Below are positions 5,889 through 6,143 of a DNA stretch of 6,143 bases, piece by piece. The notes under the pieces were generated by a model. That model saw nothing but the letters and a program-made list of their open reading frames with translations. It did no database searches and was not told the origin of the DNA. This DNA comes from SG8-41 sp036397875 (GTDB lineage Bacteria; Pseudomonadota; Gammaproteobacteria; Burkholderiales; SG8-41). Numbering within the stretch: the first letter of the stretch is position 1; each line of letters opens with the position of its first letter. A program made the position numbers and the translations under genes. Location: positions 1-6,143 of the forward strand of contig DASWIC010000242.1 of NCBI GenBank assembly GCA_036397875.1. The letters run 5' to 3'.

Positions 5889-6143
5889 TGGTCGCCCGTC
5901 AGGCCATTGCGCGTGGTCAGTGCTTCTTCGGGCCGCGCGACCCTCTTCGGCGCGGGGGCGAGGCTCTTGCCCGGCGCCAGGCGCTCGCTCCATTTGGGCA
6001 TAATGAGCCGCATGCCGCGAACCCGCTTCACGGCTTGCAGGAAGAATACGCTGCCCGCAATCGGCCACCAGCGGTCGCCGGCCGCGTCCATGAACGCGAA
6101 CCGCCCGAGCCATTTCTCGGTGGTGCACGGGGGCACGTAGCAG
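5885..6143 (-). CDS. SAM-dependent methyltransferase (YafS-like), C-terminal fragment
   Basis: Only the last ~85 codons are present; the gene continues past the right edge, and a GTG at 6136 is internal. The fragment begins CYVPPC and contains WWPIAGSVFFLQAVKRVRGMRLI followed by a basic, Pro/Ala-rich tail. This resembles the C-terminal end of the class I methyltransferases found beside rnhA in many proteobacteria (yafS in E. coli). The SAM-binding motifs would lie in the missing part, so the call rests on this tail and on context. The hydrophobic stretch is amphipathic enough to belong to a soluble domain. Its stop overlaps the rnhA GTG, making it the first visible gene of a methyltransferase-rnhA-gloB transcription unit. 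Confidence 0.65.
   Translation of the reverse strand, partial: CYVPPCTTEKWLGRFAFMDAAGDRWWPIAGSVFFLQAVKRVRGMRLIMPKWSERLAPGKSLAPAPKRVARPEEALTTRNGLTGDQ

Noticed and set aside
4605..6140. 511-codon open frame on the + strand opposite gloB, rnhA and the methyltransferase
   Set aside because: It spans three recognised genes on the other strand, and its product has no recognisable motif. It is a codon-bias shadow.
1..6143. CRISPR arrays, tRNA or rRNA genes, transposases, defence or toxin-antitoxin modules
   Set aside because: No spaced repeat array, structured RNA gene or relevant protein family was seen. Every protein-coding gene belongs to a familiar family.

Overview
The window is a gene-dense, high-GC stretch of bacterial chromosome, most likely from a betaproteobacterium or a close proteobacterial relative. 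The lineage is inferred from three things: the linkage of a YafS-like methyltransferase, rnhA, gloB and mltD, which are also neighbours in E. coli; the proteobacterial look of each protein; and mosaic intergenic repeats (CCCCTCTCC/GGAGAGGGG hairpins and G-rich heptamers) of a kind common in high-GC proteobacteria. Nothing in the window looks phage- or plasmid-derived.

Left part (1-2929, + strand): the 3' end of a peptide/nickel-type ABC exporter-fold importer operon. A DppC/OppC/YejE-like inner-membrane permease enters from the left edge. It overlaps by ATGA with a 721-residue ATPase in which both nucleotide-binding subunits, DppD-like then DppF-like, are fused in one chain. The two halves are joined by about 65 residues that are translated repeat DNA: a five-unit heptanucleotide array and three hairpins. 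A second copy of the hairpin element supplies the last ~11 codons and the stop.

Middle (2930-4667): a short convergent spacer, then mltD on the - strand, encoding an outer-membrane lipoprotein lytic transglycosylase with one visible LysM domain. Its upstream region holds another degenerate heptamer array, a small hairpin and an AT-rich block with a good sigma-70-like promoter.

Right part (4668-6143, - strand): a tightly packed cluster transcribed leftwards: the C-terminal end of a SAM-dependent methyltransferase, rnhA (RNase HI, GTGA overlap) and gloB (glyoxalase II, 3-nt gap). These are housekeeping functions: methyltransfer, removal of RNA-DNA hybrids and methylglyoxal detoxification. mltD lies downstream in the same direction but appears to have its own promoter.

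I found no undescribed multi-gene system. The most unusual feature is the repeat-derived coding sequence inside the fused ABC ATPase, where a 7-bp tandem array makes reading frame depend on copy number.
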